A stretch of 64,000 nucleotides of DNA from Terriglobia bacterium (GTDB taxonomy: Bacteria; Acidobacteriota; Terriglobia; Terriglobales; Acidobacteriaceae): the NCBI GenBank assembly GCA_020073495.1, contig JAIQFD010000003.1:310001-374000 (forward strand), in the 5' to 3' direction. Positions within the stretch are counted from its first letter, which is position 1. The number at the start of each line of letters is the position of its first letter. Under the pieces are notes generated by a model, which did no database searches, was not told the DNA's origin, and saw only the letters and a list, made by a program, of their open reading frames with translations. Below, in pieces: positions 9,934-18,892 of this stretch. Made by a program: the position numbers and the translations under genes.

Positions 9934-11055
9934 ATGGCCCGTTTTCGGAGAATCGGGCCGGGGTCCATTCGTTCCCTGAGAACGCAAACGCATCCGGTGC
10001 CAGCTATCCTGCCGAATGCCTGCTCGTCGCTCTCAGCGTCGGTTCTGCGGCCCTGGATTTCGGCAGCGCTTATGGCGCTGTTCATTGCTGCGGCGCTCGT
10101 GTTCTGCGCCGCTCCTCTGGCCCGCGCGCAGTCGACCACCGGCGACGTCCACGTCACCCCGCGCAAGGAGCCCGACAAGAACAAAGCCTTCGACGTCGAC
10201 CCCAGGTTCAAGACCCACACCAAGCCCGTGATCGTGGACGTCGACCTCGTGTTGGTCAACGTCACCATCACCGATCCCATGAACCGCTTGGTCACCGGTC
10301 TGGAGAAAGAGAACTTCAAGATCTTCGAAGGCAACCAGGAGCAGCAGATCCGACACTTCTCCAATGAGGACGCTCCTATTTCTCTCGGCGTCATCTTCGA
10401 TGTCAGCGGCAGCATGAAGACCAAGATCGAGAAGGCCCGCGAGGCGGTCGTCGAGTTCTTCAGGACCGCCAACCCTCAGGACGAGTTTTTCCTTGTCACC
10501 TTCTCCGACCGCCCTCAGTTGCTCGCCGACTTCACCCAGTCCATCGAGGACATCCAGAGCAAGGTGGTCTTCACCATGCCCCAGGGCCTCACCGCGTTGC
10601 TCGATGCCATCTACCTCGGCGTCACTAAAATGCACGATGCCCACAACGCCAAGAAGGCCCTGCTCATCATTTCTGACGGCGGCGACAACCGCAGCCGCTA
10701 CACCGACGCCGAGATCAAGGCGATCGTCAAGGAAGCCGACGTCCAGATCTACGCCATCGGCATCTATAATTCGTCCTTCCCCACTCCCGAGGAAGTGGCC
10801 GGCCCCGCCTTGCTCACCAACATCACCGAAGTCACCGGCGGGCGCACCTTCACCATCGATAACCCTAACGACTTGACCGACGTCGCCACCAAGATTGGGA
10901 TCGAGCTGCGCAACCAATACGTCCTCGGATATCGTTCGACGAATTCAATCCGCGACGGGCGCTGGCGCAAGGTCAAGGTCAGGCTCTTGCCGCCCAAGGG
11001 GTTGCCGCAACTCACGGTCTATTCCAAGACGGGATACTATGCACCCTCGCAGTAG
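9934..11055 (+). CDS. VWFA-domain protein, acidobacterial type, secreted
   Basis: The ATG at 9934 is preceded by AGAGGGG; a longer frame upstream lacks such a site. A hydrophobic segment ending in APLARAQS (about residues 45-68) is a signal or anchor. The VWFA core starts at VDLVLVNVTITD, has the MIDAS sequence DVSGSMKTK and ISDGGDNRS, and ends with the ELRNQYVLGYRS and YYAPSQ features of the acidobacterial VWFA family. The protein is probably extracytoplasmic and binds a ligand through a metal site. Its last 17 bases overlap the next VWFA gene. Confidence 0.88.
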   Translation: MARFRRIGPGSIRSLRTQTHPVPAILPNACSSLSASVLRPWISAALMALFIAAALVFCAAPLARAQSTTGDVHVTPRKEPDKNKAFDVDPRFKTHTKPVIVDVDLVLVNVTITDPMNRLVTGLEKENFKIFEGNQEQQIRHFSNEDAPISLGVIFDVSGSMKTKIEKAREAVVEFFRTANPQDEFFLVTFSDRPQLLADFTQSIEDIQSKVVFTMPQGLTALLDAIYLGVTKMHDAHNAKKALLIISDGGDNRSRYTDAEIKAIVKEADVQIYAIGIYNSSFPTPEEVAGPALLTNITEVTGGRTFTIDNPNDLTDVATKIGIELRNQYVLGYRSTNSIRDGRWRKVKVRLLPPKGLPQLTVYSKTGYYAPSQ

Positions 11056-12070
11056 CGCGCTCTTCCTGTCTCTTGTCCTGGCCCTCACAGTCTCACTTGC
11101 GGGGCCCATTGTGCGCGCCCAGCAGCAGTCCGACCCCACGGCCGGCCACATGCCTCTGCCCGTCCCCTCGCCGACACCCGGCACCCAGGCGTCCCAGGGC
11201 CAGAGCCCCGACCAGACCGACAACGGCGTTTTCATCTTTAGGAAGAAGGTTGAGGAAGTCGTCCTCCACGCCACCGTCGTGGACCAGAAACAGCGCCTGG
11301 TCACCGACCTCGATCGCACTGCCTTCACCGTCTACGAGGACGGTCGCCCGCAGCAGCTCACCTCCTTCCGCCGCGAAGACATTCCCGTCGCCCTCGGCAT
11401 CATCATCGACAATTCTGGCTCCATGCGCGACAAGCGCGCCGCCGTCAACCAGGCTGCCATCAACCTGGTCCGCGCCAGCAACCCCCAGGATGAAGTCTTT
11501 CTTGTCAACTTTAACGACGAGTCCTATCTCGATCAGGACTTCACCTCCGACGTCAACAAGCTGAAGGAAGGCCTGGAGCGCATCGAGTCCCGCGGTGGCA
11601 CCGCCCTCTATGACGCCATTGTGGCCGCCTCCGACCACCTCGAGAAGGGCGCCAAGCTCGACAAGAAAGTGCTCCTTATTGTCACCGACGGCGAGGACAA
11701 TGCCAGTCGCGAGTCTCTCGAGCAGACCATTCGCCGCCTTCAGGACGAGCACGGCCCCACCGTGTATTCCATCGGCATCCTGGGCGACGACCGCGAGGCT
11801 CGCCGCGCCAAGCGCGCTCTCACCGCGCTCGCCTCTCAGACCGGTGGCGTGGCTTTCTTTCCCAAGGACATCAACGAGGTGGACAACATCAGCCGCGCCG
11901 TCGCCCACGACCTCCGCAATCAGTACACCTTGGGCTACAAGCCTTCCAACCCGCAGTCCACCGGCGGATACCGCACCGTGCGCGTCGAGGCTCATGCCGG
12001 CGGATACGGCAAGCTCCAGGTCCGCACCCGCAGCGGCTACTACGCCACCCAGGAGCGCGCCTCGAAGTAG
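11039..12070 (+). CDS. VWFA-domain protein, acidobacterial type, tandem paralogue
   Basis: The start is the ATG at 11039 (MHPRSSALFLSL), which lies inside the end of the previous gene, implying translational coupling. A signal peptide ends near VRAQQQ. The VWFA domain has the MIDAS motif DNSGSMRDK, RGGTALYDAI, IVTDGEDNASRE and the terminal LRNQYTLGYKPSN and SGYYAT. It is clearly a paralogue of the upstream protein with the same domain order, 343 residues. The duplicated pair suggests they work together in the periplasm or outer surface. Confidence 0.88.
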   Translation: MHPRSSALFLSLVLALTVSLAGPIVRAQQQSDPTAGHMPLPVPSPTPGTQASQGQSPDQTDNGVFIFRKKVEEVVLHATVVDQKQRLVTDLDRTAFTVYEDGRPQQLTSFRREDIPVALGIIIDNSGSMRDKRAAVNQAAINLVRASNPQDEVFLVNFNDESYLDQDFTSDVNKLKEGLERIESRGGTALYDAIVAASDHLEKGAKLDKKVLLIVTDGEDNASRESLEQTIRRLQDEHGPTVYSIGILGDDREARRAKRALTALASQTGGVAFFPKDINEVDNISRAVAHDLRNQYTLGYKPSNPQSTGGYRTVRVEAHAGGYGKLQVRTRSGYYATQERASK

Positions 12071-12118
12071 CGGCTAGCCATCAGCCCGACCGAGCGTCGG
12101 GTGTGCTGGGGTTCTTCA

Positions 12119-12193
12119 AATTACCCAATTACCCGATTTCCAATTACCCAATGATTTCTAGTCGCCCGATCATTTCCGACTAGCCGATCATTG
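12119..12193. repeat. AT-rich AATTACCC tandem string between VWFA and cysK
   Basis: The spacer holds repeated AATTACCCAATTACCCGATT-like units and CCGATCATT units. It is the same general type of low-complexity intergenic DNA found inside guaA. Confidence 0.5.
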
Positions 12194-12222
12194 ACCGTCC
12201 CCTCCGCCTCCCTTTACCCTGA

Positions 12223-13176
12223 ATGGTAATGAAAACGGCCGAAGCTGCTCACCTCCGGATCGCCGAAGAGATCACCCAGATCGTCGGCGAAACCCCGATG
12301 CTTCACCTCAAGCGCATCGCCCCTCCCGGCGCCGCCGACATCTACGCCAAGCTCGAATACCTGAACCCCGGCGGCAGCATTAAGGACCGCGCCGCCATCG
12401 GCATCATCCGCCGCGCCGAGCAGCAGGGACTTCTCCGCAAAGGCTGCACCATCTTCGAGGCCACCGCCGGCAACACTGGCATCGGTCTGGCTCTCATCGG
12501 CGTCAACCGCGGCTACAAGGTCGTGCTCTTCGTACCCGAGAAGTTTTCCCAGGAAAAAGTCATCATCATGCGTGCCCTCGGCGCCGAGGTGACTCGCACT
12601 CCGGACGCCGAGGGCATGGAAGGGGCCATCCAGCGCATGCGCGATGCCGCCGCCAAGACCCCCGATTCCTTCGTCGCCGCCCAGTTCGAGAACCAAGCCA
12701 ACCCCGACTTCCACTACGAAACTACCGGACGCGAGATCTTCGAGCAGATGGAAGGCCGCATCGACGCCGTCGTCATCGGCGCCGGCACTGGCGGCACCTT
12801 CACCGGCGTCGCCCGCTACGTCAAGGAACGTCTCCCTGAGGCTCTGGCCATCGCGGTCGAAACCGTGGGCTCTGTCCTCGGAGGCGGCCCCAAAGGCACC
12901 CACAAGATCGAAGGCATCGGCGCCAGCTTCATTCCCAAGACCTTCGATAGCTCCCTTGCCGACCAGATCATCGCCGTCTCCGACCCCGATGCCTTCAACA
13001 CCGTCAAAGAGCTGGCGGCCAAGGAAGGCGTGCTCGGAGGCTCCAGCGCCGGCGCCAACGTATTCGTCGCCCTCCAGATCGCCAGGCGTCTCGGGCCAGG
13101 GAAGCGCGTCGTCACCATCATCCCCGACTCCGCCGAGCGCTATCTCTCGAAGAAGATTTTCGAAGGCGGGATCTGA
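12223..13176 (+). CDS. cysK: Cysteine synthase / cystathionine beta-synthase-like PLP enzyme
   Basis: The 317-residue fold-type II PLP enzyme carries LNPGGSIKDRAAIG with the PLP Lys54, TAGNTGIGLA (substrate loop) and GAGTGGTFTGV (phosphate loop). Family members make cysteine from O-acetylserine and sulfide, or cystathionine from serine and homocysteine. The stop codon overlaps by one base the ATG of a cystathionine gamma-synthase/lyase (TGATG at 13174-13178). That pairing favours a transsulfuration role like MccA/MccB, so the simple cysK name is provisional. Confidence 0.85.
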   Translation: MVMKTAEAAHLRIAEEITQIVGETPMLHLKRIAPPGAADIYAKLEYLNPGGSIKDRAAIGIIRRAEQQGLLRKGCTIFEATAGNTGIGLALIGVNRGYKVVLFVPEKFSQEKVIIMRALGAEVTRTPDAEGMEGAIQRMRDAAAKTPDSFVAAQFENQANPDFHYETTGREIFEQMEGRIDAVVIGAGTGGTFTGVARYVKERLPEALAIAVETVGSVLGGGPKGTHKIEGIGASFIPKTFDSSLADQIIAVSDPDAFNTVKELAAKEGVLGGSSAGANVFVALQIARRLGPGKRVVTIIPDSAERYLSKKIFEGGI

Positions 13177-14333
13177 TGAGCGATCGCAAGCACGGCTTCG
13201 CCACCCGCGCCATCCACGACGGACAGCAGGCAGAACCCCTCACCGGCGCCATTGCCGTCCCCATCTATGCCACTTCCACTTATCTTCAGGACGAGCTTGG
13301 CAAGCCGCGCTTGGGATACGAGTACGCGCGCGTCTCCAATCCCACTCGCGACCGCCTGGAGCAGAACTTGGCTTCGCTCGAAGGCGGGACTTCCGCCCAC
13401 GTCTTCGCCAGCGGCATGGCCGCCATCAACGCCCTTTGCACCACCCTCAAGGCCCGCGACCACGTCGTCTGCTCGCACAACGTCTACGGCGGCGTCCCCC
13501 GCCTCTTCAATCAGATCCTGGTCAACTACGGCCTTGAGTTTACCTACGTGGACACTTCGGATCTGAACGCGGTCGAGCGCGCCATCCAGCGCGGCACCAA
13601 GTACGTCTACGTCGAGACCCCGACCAACCCCCTGATGACCATCAGCGACATCGCCGCCATCAGCCGCATCGCCCACCGTCGCGGCGCCGAAGTCGTGGTC
13701 GACAACACCTTCATGTCGCCCTACTTCCAGCAGCCCCTCGCCCTGGGCGCCGACATGGTCATCCACTCCACCACCAAGTTCCTCAACGGTCACAGCGACG
13801 GACTCGGCGGCGTCATCATCTGCACCACGCCGGAGCATGCAGAAAAATTCCGCTTCATCCAGAAATCTGCGGGCGCGATTCTCTCGCCGTTCGAATGTTT
13901 CCTCGTCCTCCGCGGAGTGAAAACGCTGGCCGTGCGCATGGAGCAGCACGAGAGGAACGGCCGCGCCGTCGCCAAGTTCCTGAACGGTCACCGCAAGGTC
14001 CAGAAGGTCTTCTATCCCGGCCTGCCAGAGCATCCGCAATACGAGCTCGCCAAGAAGCAGATGTCCGGCTTCGGTGCCCTCATCACCTTCGAGACTGGCT
14101 CTCTGAAGAATGCAAAGCGGATGTTGAGCAAGGTCCGCGTCTGCTCCCTCGGCGAGTCCCTCGGCGGCGTCGAGACCCTCATCTCCCACCCCGCCACCAT
14201 GACCCACGCCGCTCTCGGCGAGAAGGGAAGAAAGGCCATCGGCATCACCGATGGCCTGGTCCGCATCTCCGTCGGTATTGAGGACGTCGAAGACATCCTC
14301 TCCGACCTCGACGAAGCCCTGAAAGCGATCTGA
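13176..14333 (+). CDS. Cystathionine gamma-synthase/gamma-lyase family PLP enzyme
   Basis: The 385-residue fold-type I enzyme of the Cys/Met metabolism family shows GFATRAIHDGQ, YARVSNPTRD, GGTSAHVFASGMAAI, YVETPTNPLM, VVDNTFMSPY and the PLP Lys in HSTTKFLNGHSD. The C-terminal SLGGVETLISHPATMTHA motif is typical. Members interconvert homoserine esters, cystathionine, homocysteine and cysteine; sequence alone does not decide synthase from lyase. It is one-base coupled to the preceding cysK-like gene, so the two form a sulfur amino acid pair. A repeat (14343-14379) follows directly. Confidence 0.88.
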   Translation: MSDRKHGFATRAIHDGQQAEPLTGAIAVPIYATSTYLQDELGKPRLGYEYARVSNPTRDRLEQNLASLEGGTSAHVFASGMAAINALCTTLKARDHVVCSHNVYGGVPRLFNQILVNYGLEFTYVDTSDLNAVERAIQRGTKYVYVETPTNPLMTISDIAAISRIAHRRGAEVVVDNTFMSPYFQQPLALGADMVIHSTTKFLNGHSDGLGGVIICTTPEHAEKFRFIQKSAGAILSPFECFLVLRGVKTLAVRMEQHERNGRAVAKFLNGHRKVQKVFYPGLPEHPQYELAKKQMSGFGALITFETGSLKNAKRMLSKVRVCSLGESLGGVETLISHPATMTHAALGEKGRKAIGITDGLVRISVGIEDVEDILSDLDEALKAI

Positions 14334-14342
14334 CTTACGCAG

Positions 14343-14379
14343 TGTCATCCCGAACGGCTTTAGCCGTGAGGGACCTGCT
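14343..14379. repeat. Single copy of the TCATCCCGAACGG repeat
   Basis: TGTCATCCCGAACGGC...GAGGGACCTGCT differs at only a few positions from the left arm at 2066-2103. It lies directly after a stop codon, as at guaA. Confidence 0.7.
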
Positions 14380-14433
14380 CTCTGACCGGCGTCGTCGTGA
14401 GCGAGGCGAAATCCGTGAGACCATGGACCTGCA

Positions 14434-14814
14434 ATGGATCGCGAGCGCTTCGCAAGGATCGCGGCCGAGGTCCTGGACAGTCTTCCTCGTCGCTTCCGCC
14501 GGCGCATCCAGAATGTCGCCGTGCTGGTCGAAGACTATCCTGCGGAGCAGCGTCCGCGCCGCCGCACGGGCCGCCCCCGGAAGCTCGCCCCGAGTCCTCG
14601 CCGCTTGCTCATGGGTGTGTACGTCGGCGTCCCCCTGACGCAGAGGAGTGTCTTCGACCTCCGTGCCGGCCCCGATCACATCGTGCTCTACCAGAAGAAC
14701 ATCGAAGCCGTGTGCCGCGACGACATTGAGGTCCGCGAGCAGATCCGGCGCACCGTTATCCACGAACTGGGACACTACTTCGGTCTGGACGAGGAGCACC
14801 TCAAAGACGTGTAG
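14434..14814 (+). CDS. Zincin-like metallopeptidase family protein (HExxH, PF06262-like)
   Basis: The 126-residue protein ends with IHELGHYFGLDEEHL, the HExxHxxGxxE zinc signature of the small zincin-like family widespread in actinobacteria and acidobacteria. VAVLVEDYP and the LYQKNIE strand before the helix fit that family. No signal peptide is visible, so it is probably cytosolic. Physiological substrate is unknown. The start is ATG at 14434; the local region between 14380 and 14433 has no strong ribosome site. Confidence 0.85.
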   Translation: MDRERFARIAAEVLDSLPRRFRRRIQNVAVLVEDYPAEQRPRRRTGRPRKLAPSPRRLLMGVYVGVPLTQRSVFDLRAGPDHIVLYQKNIEAVCRDDIEVREQIRRTVIHELGHYFGLDEEHLKDV

Positions 14815-14867
14815 GTCCGCCCCTCTCCCCGGAGATACGAGCTGCTTTGCGGTAATCTTGTTAGCTT

Positions 14868-15653
14868 ATGCCCCAGCACCAGACCTCCAGCGAGTGGGAC
14901 GCCGACTCCTACCACCGCCTCTCGAACCCCCAGGTCGCTTGGGGGCTGAAGGTCCTCGAGCGCCTTAAGCTTCGCGGCGACGAGCTGATGCTCGACGCCG
15001 GCTGCGGCTCCTGCCGCCTGACCGTCGAGCTCCGCAATCGCCTGCCCCGCGGCAACGTCGTCGGCGTCGATCTTTCCTTCAACATGCTTAACCAGGCTGC
15101 CGCGCACGTCTCCGGCCGTGTGCATCTGGTCCAGGCCGATCTCCAGCATCTTCCTTTCCGCCCGATTTTCGACGGCATCTTCAGCACCGCCGCTTTTCAC
15201 TGGGTGCCCGATCACACGCAGCTCTTCCGATCGATTTTTTCAGTGTTGAAACCCGGCGGGTGGCTGGACGCGCAGTGTGGCGGCGGCCCCAATCTCGAGC
15301 GCATCCATCGCCGCGCCCAGACCATCATCGACTGCCCCGAATACCGCGAAATCTTCGCCGGCTGGCGCCGCACCACCCACTACGAGACGCCCGAGACTTT
15401 CCACGACAACATGCTCCGTGCCGGCTTCAAAGACATCGATATCTGGCTTGAACCTGCGCCCGCCCAGCTCTCCAGCGCCGAGGAATTCAAGGACTACCTG
15501 GCCACCGTCACCTTGCGCGAGCACACCAGCCGCATCACCGACCCGATCCTACGCCAGCGCTTCTTGGATCAACTCGCGCTGCACGCCTCCCAGGACTCGC
15601 CGCCCTTTGTCATGGACTACTGGCGCCTGAACATTTCCGCCCGCAAACCCTAA
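14868..15653 (+). CDS. Class I SAM-dependent methyltransferase
   Basis: The 261-residue protein has motif I LMLDAGCGSCRLT (about residues 41-53), motif II VVGVDLSFNML, motif III VQADLQHLPF and the FSTAAFHWV...FSVLKPGGWL segment typical of methyltransferase family 11/25 proteins. The overall layout resembles trans-aconitate methyltransferase, but substrate cannot be assigned. It is read in the same direction as the zincin gene 53 bases upstream and may be co-transcribed. Confidence 0.85.
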   Translation: MPQHQTSSEWDADSYHRLSNPQVAWGLKVLERLKLRGDELMLDAGCGSCRLTVELRNRLPRGNVVGVDLSFNMLNQAAAHVSGRVHLVQADLQHLPFRPIFDGIFSTAAFHWVPDHTQLFRSIFSVLKPGGWLDAQCGGGPNLERIHRRAQTIIDCPEYREIFAGWRRTTHYETPETFHDNMLRAGFKDIDIWLEPAPAQLSSAEEFKDYLATVTLREHTSRITDPILRQRFLDQLALHASQDSPPFVMDYWRLNISARKP

Positions 15654-15695
15654 TACGATCCCGGCGATTTCGGCGATGCCGGCGATCCCGGCGAT

Positions 15696-16013
15696 CTATC
15701 CAACGTTTTCTCCGATCCAGGCGAGGTACTCCGCGCTCCCATCCTCGACCGCCAGCTCCACGCACTCCGGCAGCTCGTAGGAATGCAACTCTTTAATCGC
15801 CGCCCTCACCCGCTCCACCGCCGCCGCCGTGGTCTTGATGACGCACAGGAACTCCTCCGCCGTCTCCACCGCGCCCTTCCAGCGGTACACCGACTCGATC
15901 GGCCCCACGACGTTCACGCACGCCGCCAGCCGCCGCTCCACCAGCGCCCGCGCGATCTTCTGCGCCTCTTCTTTCGACCCTGCGGTTGTTAGCACCACTC
16001 GCTTGTCAGTCAT
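15696..16013 (-). CDS. cutA: Divalent-cation tolerance protein CutA
   Basis: The 105-residue protein is full length for CutA: VVLTTAGSKEEAQKIARALVERRLAACVNV, SVYRWKGAVETAEEFLCVIKT and HSYELPECVELAVEDGS. CutA forms stable trimers, binds divalent metals and is linked to copper tolerance in E. coli; its molecular role is unclear. It is divergent from the phosphohexomutase, and the shared upstream region holds a long repeat (16032-16110). Confidence 0.93.
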   Translation of the reverse strand: MTDKRVVLTTAGSKEEAQKIARALVERRLAACVNVVGPIESVYRWKGAVETAEEFLCVIKTTAAAVERVRAAIKELHSYELPECVELAVEDGSAEYLAWIGENVG

Positions 16014-16031
16014 TTACAATCATCCGTTCTT

Positions 16032-16110
16032 TGAAACTTGAGGCGCTTTGCGGGCGTCTGAGCCCGCAGCCGACATCCTGAGCGCGAAGCGCGAAGGAGC
16101 TCTCTTAACC
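16032..16110. repeat. Long CTTTGCGGGCGTCTGAGCCCG repeat, copy 1
   Basis: This copy shares almost the whole sequence with 24329-24406, including GAAACTTGAGGCGC, GCGGGCGTCTGAGCCCGC, ATCCTGAGCGCG and TTAACC. A third, more diverged copy is around 24005-24094. Two internal hairpins are visible (GCGGGC/GCCCGC and GCGC/GCGC). Confidence 0.8.
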
Positions 16111-16168
16111 TGGCAACGATAACACCGGCCGCTACCGGCCGCATCTGGACCGCATTCCTAGAGCGATC

Positions 16169-17584
16169 ATGCTGACTCAAATAAGATTCGGCACTTCCGG
16201 CTGGCGCGCCGTCATGGCGGAAGATTTCACCTTCGCCAATGTCCGCCGCGCCGTGAGCGGCATCGCCCGCTACGTCGTCTCCGTGAAGCCCGCGGGCGCC
16301 CGCGTGGTCGTCGGACGCGACCCGCGCTTCCTCGGCGAGACCTTTGTCTCCATGGCCGCGCAGATCCTCGCCGCCCGCGGTGTCACGCCGCTGGTCATCA
16401 CCGAGCCCGCTCCCACTCCCGCCATTGCCTACGAAGTGATCCGCGCCCAGGCCGACGGCGCCATCAACTTCACCGCCTCGCATAATCCGCCGGAGTACAA
16501 CGGCATCAAGTTCTCGACTCCCGACGGCGCGCCAGCTCTCCCTGAGTACACAAAGAAGATCGAGGCCGCCATCGCTGAGCTTGACGCCGACCCGGCCCTC
16601 GCCGCGCCCTCCAGTCCCGTGCCCGGAGTGAATAAAGAAGAGATCGACGTTCGCCCGCCTTATCTGGCTCGTCTGCGCGAGATCATCGACCTCGATCTGA
16701 TCAAGAAATCCGGTCTGAAGATCGCCTTCGACTCCTTCTTCGGCGCCGCGCGCGGCTATCCCGACACTCTTCTCCGCGACGCCGGCATCGACCTCGCCGT
16801 CGTCCACGATCGTCGCGACGTCCTCTTCGGCGGACACGCTCCCGAGCCAGACGGCGAGCTCCTCAACGACCTTCGCGCCAAAATGAAGGAGACCGGCGCG
16901 CGCGTCGGCATGGCCACCGACGGCGACGCCGACCGCTTCGGCATCGTCGACGCCGACGGCACTTTCATCCAGCCCAACTACGTCATCGCTCTTCTTTTCG
17001 ATTACCTGGTCGAGACCCGCGGCTGGCGCAACGGCGTCGCCAAATCCGTCTCCACCACCAATATGATCAACGCCCTCGCCGCCCACCACAAGGTTCAGCT
17101 CTACGAGACTCCCGTCGGCTTCAAGTACATTGGCGAGCTCATCAAGCAGGACAAGATCGCCATCGGCGGCGAAGAAAGCGCGGGCCTCAGCATCCGCCAT
17201 CATGTCCCGGAGAAAGACGGCGTCCTCGCCGGACTGCTCTGCTGCGAGATGGTCGCGCGACGCGGCAAGCAAATTTCCGACCAATTGCGCGAATTATTTG
17301 TCAAAGTTGGTTCCTTTTACCCTCGCCGCGAGAACTTCCGCTTGACCCCTGAGGTCAAAGAGAAGTTCACTACTAAATTGAAGACGGAACCGCTCGACTT
17401 TGCCGGACGCAAGGTCTCCGAGATCGTCCGCACCGACGGTTTGAAGCTCGTGCTCGACGACGGATCCTGGGTCTGTTATCGCTTGTCCGGCACCGAACCC
17501 GTGGTTCGCGTCTATTCCGAAGTGCGCTCGGCCGCGGACCTCGACAAGCTCGCGCCCGTCGCCAGGGACTGGATCTTTTCTTAA
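16169..17584 (+). CDS. Phosphoglucomutase/phosphomannomutase family protein
   Basis: The 471-residue alpha-D-phosphohexomutase has FGTSGWRAVMAEDF, the phosphoserine loop FTASHNPPEYNGIK (about residue 112), the metal loop TDGDADRFGIVD, the sugar-binding loop GGEESAGLS and the phosphate-binding loop RLSGTEPVVRVYSE. Family members shift phosphate between C1 and C6 of hexoses. Precise sugar preference is not given by the sequence, although the GEES loop fits glucose/mannose mutases. The start is ATG at 16169. Confidence 0.92.
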   Translation: MLTQIRFGTSGWRAVMAEDFTFANVRRAVSGIARYVVSVKPAGARVVVGRDPRFLGETFVSMAAQILAARGVTPLVITEPAPTPAIAYEVIRAQADGAINFTASHNPPEYNGIKFSTPDGAPALPEYTKKIEAAIAELDADPALAAPSSPVPGVNKEEIDVRPPYLARLREIIDLDLIKKSGLKIAFDSFFGAARGYPDTLLRDAGIDLAVVHDRRDVLFGGHAPEPDGELLNDLRAKMKETGARVGMATDGDADRFGIVDADGTFIQPNYVIALLFDYLVETRGWRNGVAKSVSTTNMINALAAHHKVQLYETPVGFKYIGELIKQDKIAIGGEESAGLSIRHHVPEKDGVLAGLLCCEMVARRGKQISDQLRELFVKVGSFYPRRENFRLTPEVKEKFTTKLKTEPLDFAGRKVSEIVRTDGLKLVLDDGSWVCYRLSGTEPVVRVYSEVRSAADLDKLAPVARDWIFS

Positions 17585-17590
17585 CGAAGT

Positions 17591-17616
17591 TGTAGCCCGC
17601 TCGCCCTCGGGCGGGC
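17591..17616. repeat. TGTAGCCCG-type palindromic repeat
   Basis: TGTAGCCCGCTCGCCC with CGGGCGGGC forms a hairpin directly upstream of the TTG start of the FtsB-like gene. It is the same family as 250-279 and 2227-2258. Confidence 0.6.
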
Positions 17617-17627
17617 AGAAGAGAACC

Positions 17628-17981
17628 TTGGGCCTCATCCGACGCATCGCCGACTGGTTCTACCGCGCGCGCCGCAAGCTCGCCACCGCCGCCGTCGCCG
17701 CGCTTGCCTTGCTGCTCAGTCTGCACGTCGTTTTCGGACCGAACGGATTCCTCGCTTACCAGAAAAAGAAGGCGGAATACCGCGCGCTGGAAAAGGACAT
17801 CGAAAAAATTCAGAAGGAAAATGACGCTCTCGGCGAGCGCATCAAGGCGCTGAAGACCGACCCGGCCACCATCGAAAAGGAGGCCCGTGAGCAGCTCCGA
17901 TATGCCCGCCCCGGCGAGGTCATCTACACCTACCCCAACCCGCCGCAGCAACCCGCGCCCCCGGTCGCCGCCAAGAAGTAG
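17628..17981 (+). CDS. Septum formation initiator family protein (FtsB/DivIC-like)
   Basis: The 117-residue bitopic protein has a short basic cytoplasmic start, one transmembrane helix (about residues 20-38) and then a leucine/charged coiled coil KKAEYRALEKDIEKIQ...LGERIKALKTD, followed by IEKEAREQLRYARPGEVIY, the hallmark of FtsB/DivIC. It would act in the divisome. The start is TTG at 17628; no ATG is available. The C-terminus has a Pro-rich tail. Confidence 0.88.
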   Translation: MGLIRRIADWFYRARRKLATAAVAALALLLSLHVVFGPNGFLAYQKKKAEYRALEKDIEKIQKENDALGERIKALKTDPATIEKEAREQLRYARPGEVIYTYPNPPQQPAPPVAAKK

Positions 17982-18027
17982 CTTGTAGCTAGTAGTTAGT
18001 AGCTGGCGGCCCCTAGCTACCAGCGGG

Positions 18028-18059
18028 TGCCCCACCCTTCTGCGAAGCAGAGGGTGGGA
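18028..18059. repeat. GTGCCCCACCC hairpin between ftsB-like gene and thiG
   Basis: GTGCCCCACCCTTCTGC, GAA, then GCAGAGGGTGGG forms a near-perfect hairpin. It lies between two convergent genes and may terminate either. CTAGTAGTTAGTAG-type tandem sequence precedes it. Confidence 0.65.
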
Positions 18060-18836
18060 TCAGCGAACTACTCCCTCCAGCGGCGAGCTGGCGGTGGCGT
18101 AGAGTTTTTTCGGCATGCGTCCGGCCAAGTACGCCTGCCGCCCGGCCAGGACCGCATTCTTCATCGCCTCGGCCATCAGGACCGGGTCCGCCGCCCCGGC
18201 AATGCCGGTATTCATCAGCACCCCGTCGTATCCCAGCTCCAGGGCGATGGCCGCATCGGACGCGGTGCCCACCCCGGCGTCCACGATCAGCGGCACGCCC
18301 GAGATCAGCTCCCGCAGGATCTGCAGGTGGGCACGGTTCTGGATGCCCATGCCGCTGCCGATGGGCGCTCCCAGCGGCATCACCGCGCTGGCCCCGGCAT
18401 CGATCAGCCGCTTGGCCACCACGATGTCGTCCGAAGTGTAGGGCAGCACCGTGAATCCCTCTTTCACCAGCACCCGCGTCGCCTCCACCGTGGCCGTCAC
18501 GTCGGGATACAGCGTCGCCTGGTCGCCGATCACCTCCATCTTCACCCAGTCCGACAGCCCCACCTCGCGCCCCAGCCGCGCCGTGCGGATGGCCTCGTCG
18601 GCCGTGTAGCAGCCCGCCGTGTTGGGCAGCAGGAAGTAGCGCTTGGGATCGATGAAGTCCAGCAGCGATTCCTTGCTGCGGTCCAGGTTCACCCGCCGCA
18701 CCGCCACCGTCACCATCTCCGCCCCGCTGGCCTCGATGGCCCGCGCCGTTTCTTGCCCACTCTTGTATTTCCCGGTCCCAACAATCAGCCGCGACCGGAA
18801 CGCCTTCCCCGCAATGATGAAGGAGTCCATGGACAT
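18060..18836 (-). CDS. thiG: Thiazole synthase
   Basis: ThiG forms the thiazole ring of thiamine from 1-deoxyxylulose 5-phosphate, dehydroglycine and ThiS thiocarboxylate. The 258-residue protein shows [54 protein letters not shown] with the Schiff-base Lys, [13 protein letters not shown] and [12 protein letters not shown]. No other thi gene is nearby and no TPP riboswitch is visible in the 56 bases upstream, which run straight into the accessory cassette. Confidence 0.95.
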   Translation of the reverse strand: MSMDSFIIAGKAFRSRLIVGTGKYKSGQETARAIEASGAEMVTVAVRRVNLDRSKESLLDFIDPKRYFLLPNTAGCYTADEAIRTARLGREVGLSDWVKMEVIGDQATLYPDVTATVEATRVLVKEGFTVLPYTSDDIVVAKRLIDAGASAVMPLGAPIGSGMGIQNRAHLQILRELISGVPLIVDAGVGTASDAAIALELGYDGVLMNTGIAGAADPVLMAEAMKNAVLAGRQAYLAGRMPKKLYATASSPLEGVVR

Positions 18837-18892
18837 ATTCTAATCACCTAGAACTCCGAATGGATACCAAGCTTTCTGTGGATTCGGACTGA

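Noticed and set aside
12223-14333. T-box or SAM riboswitch before the sulfur amino acid pair
   Set aside because: The spacer consists of AT-rich tandem units without T-box or S-box core sequences.
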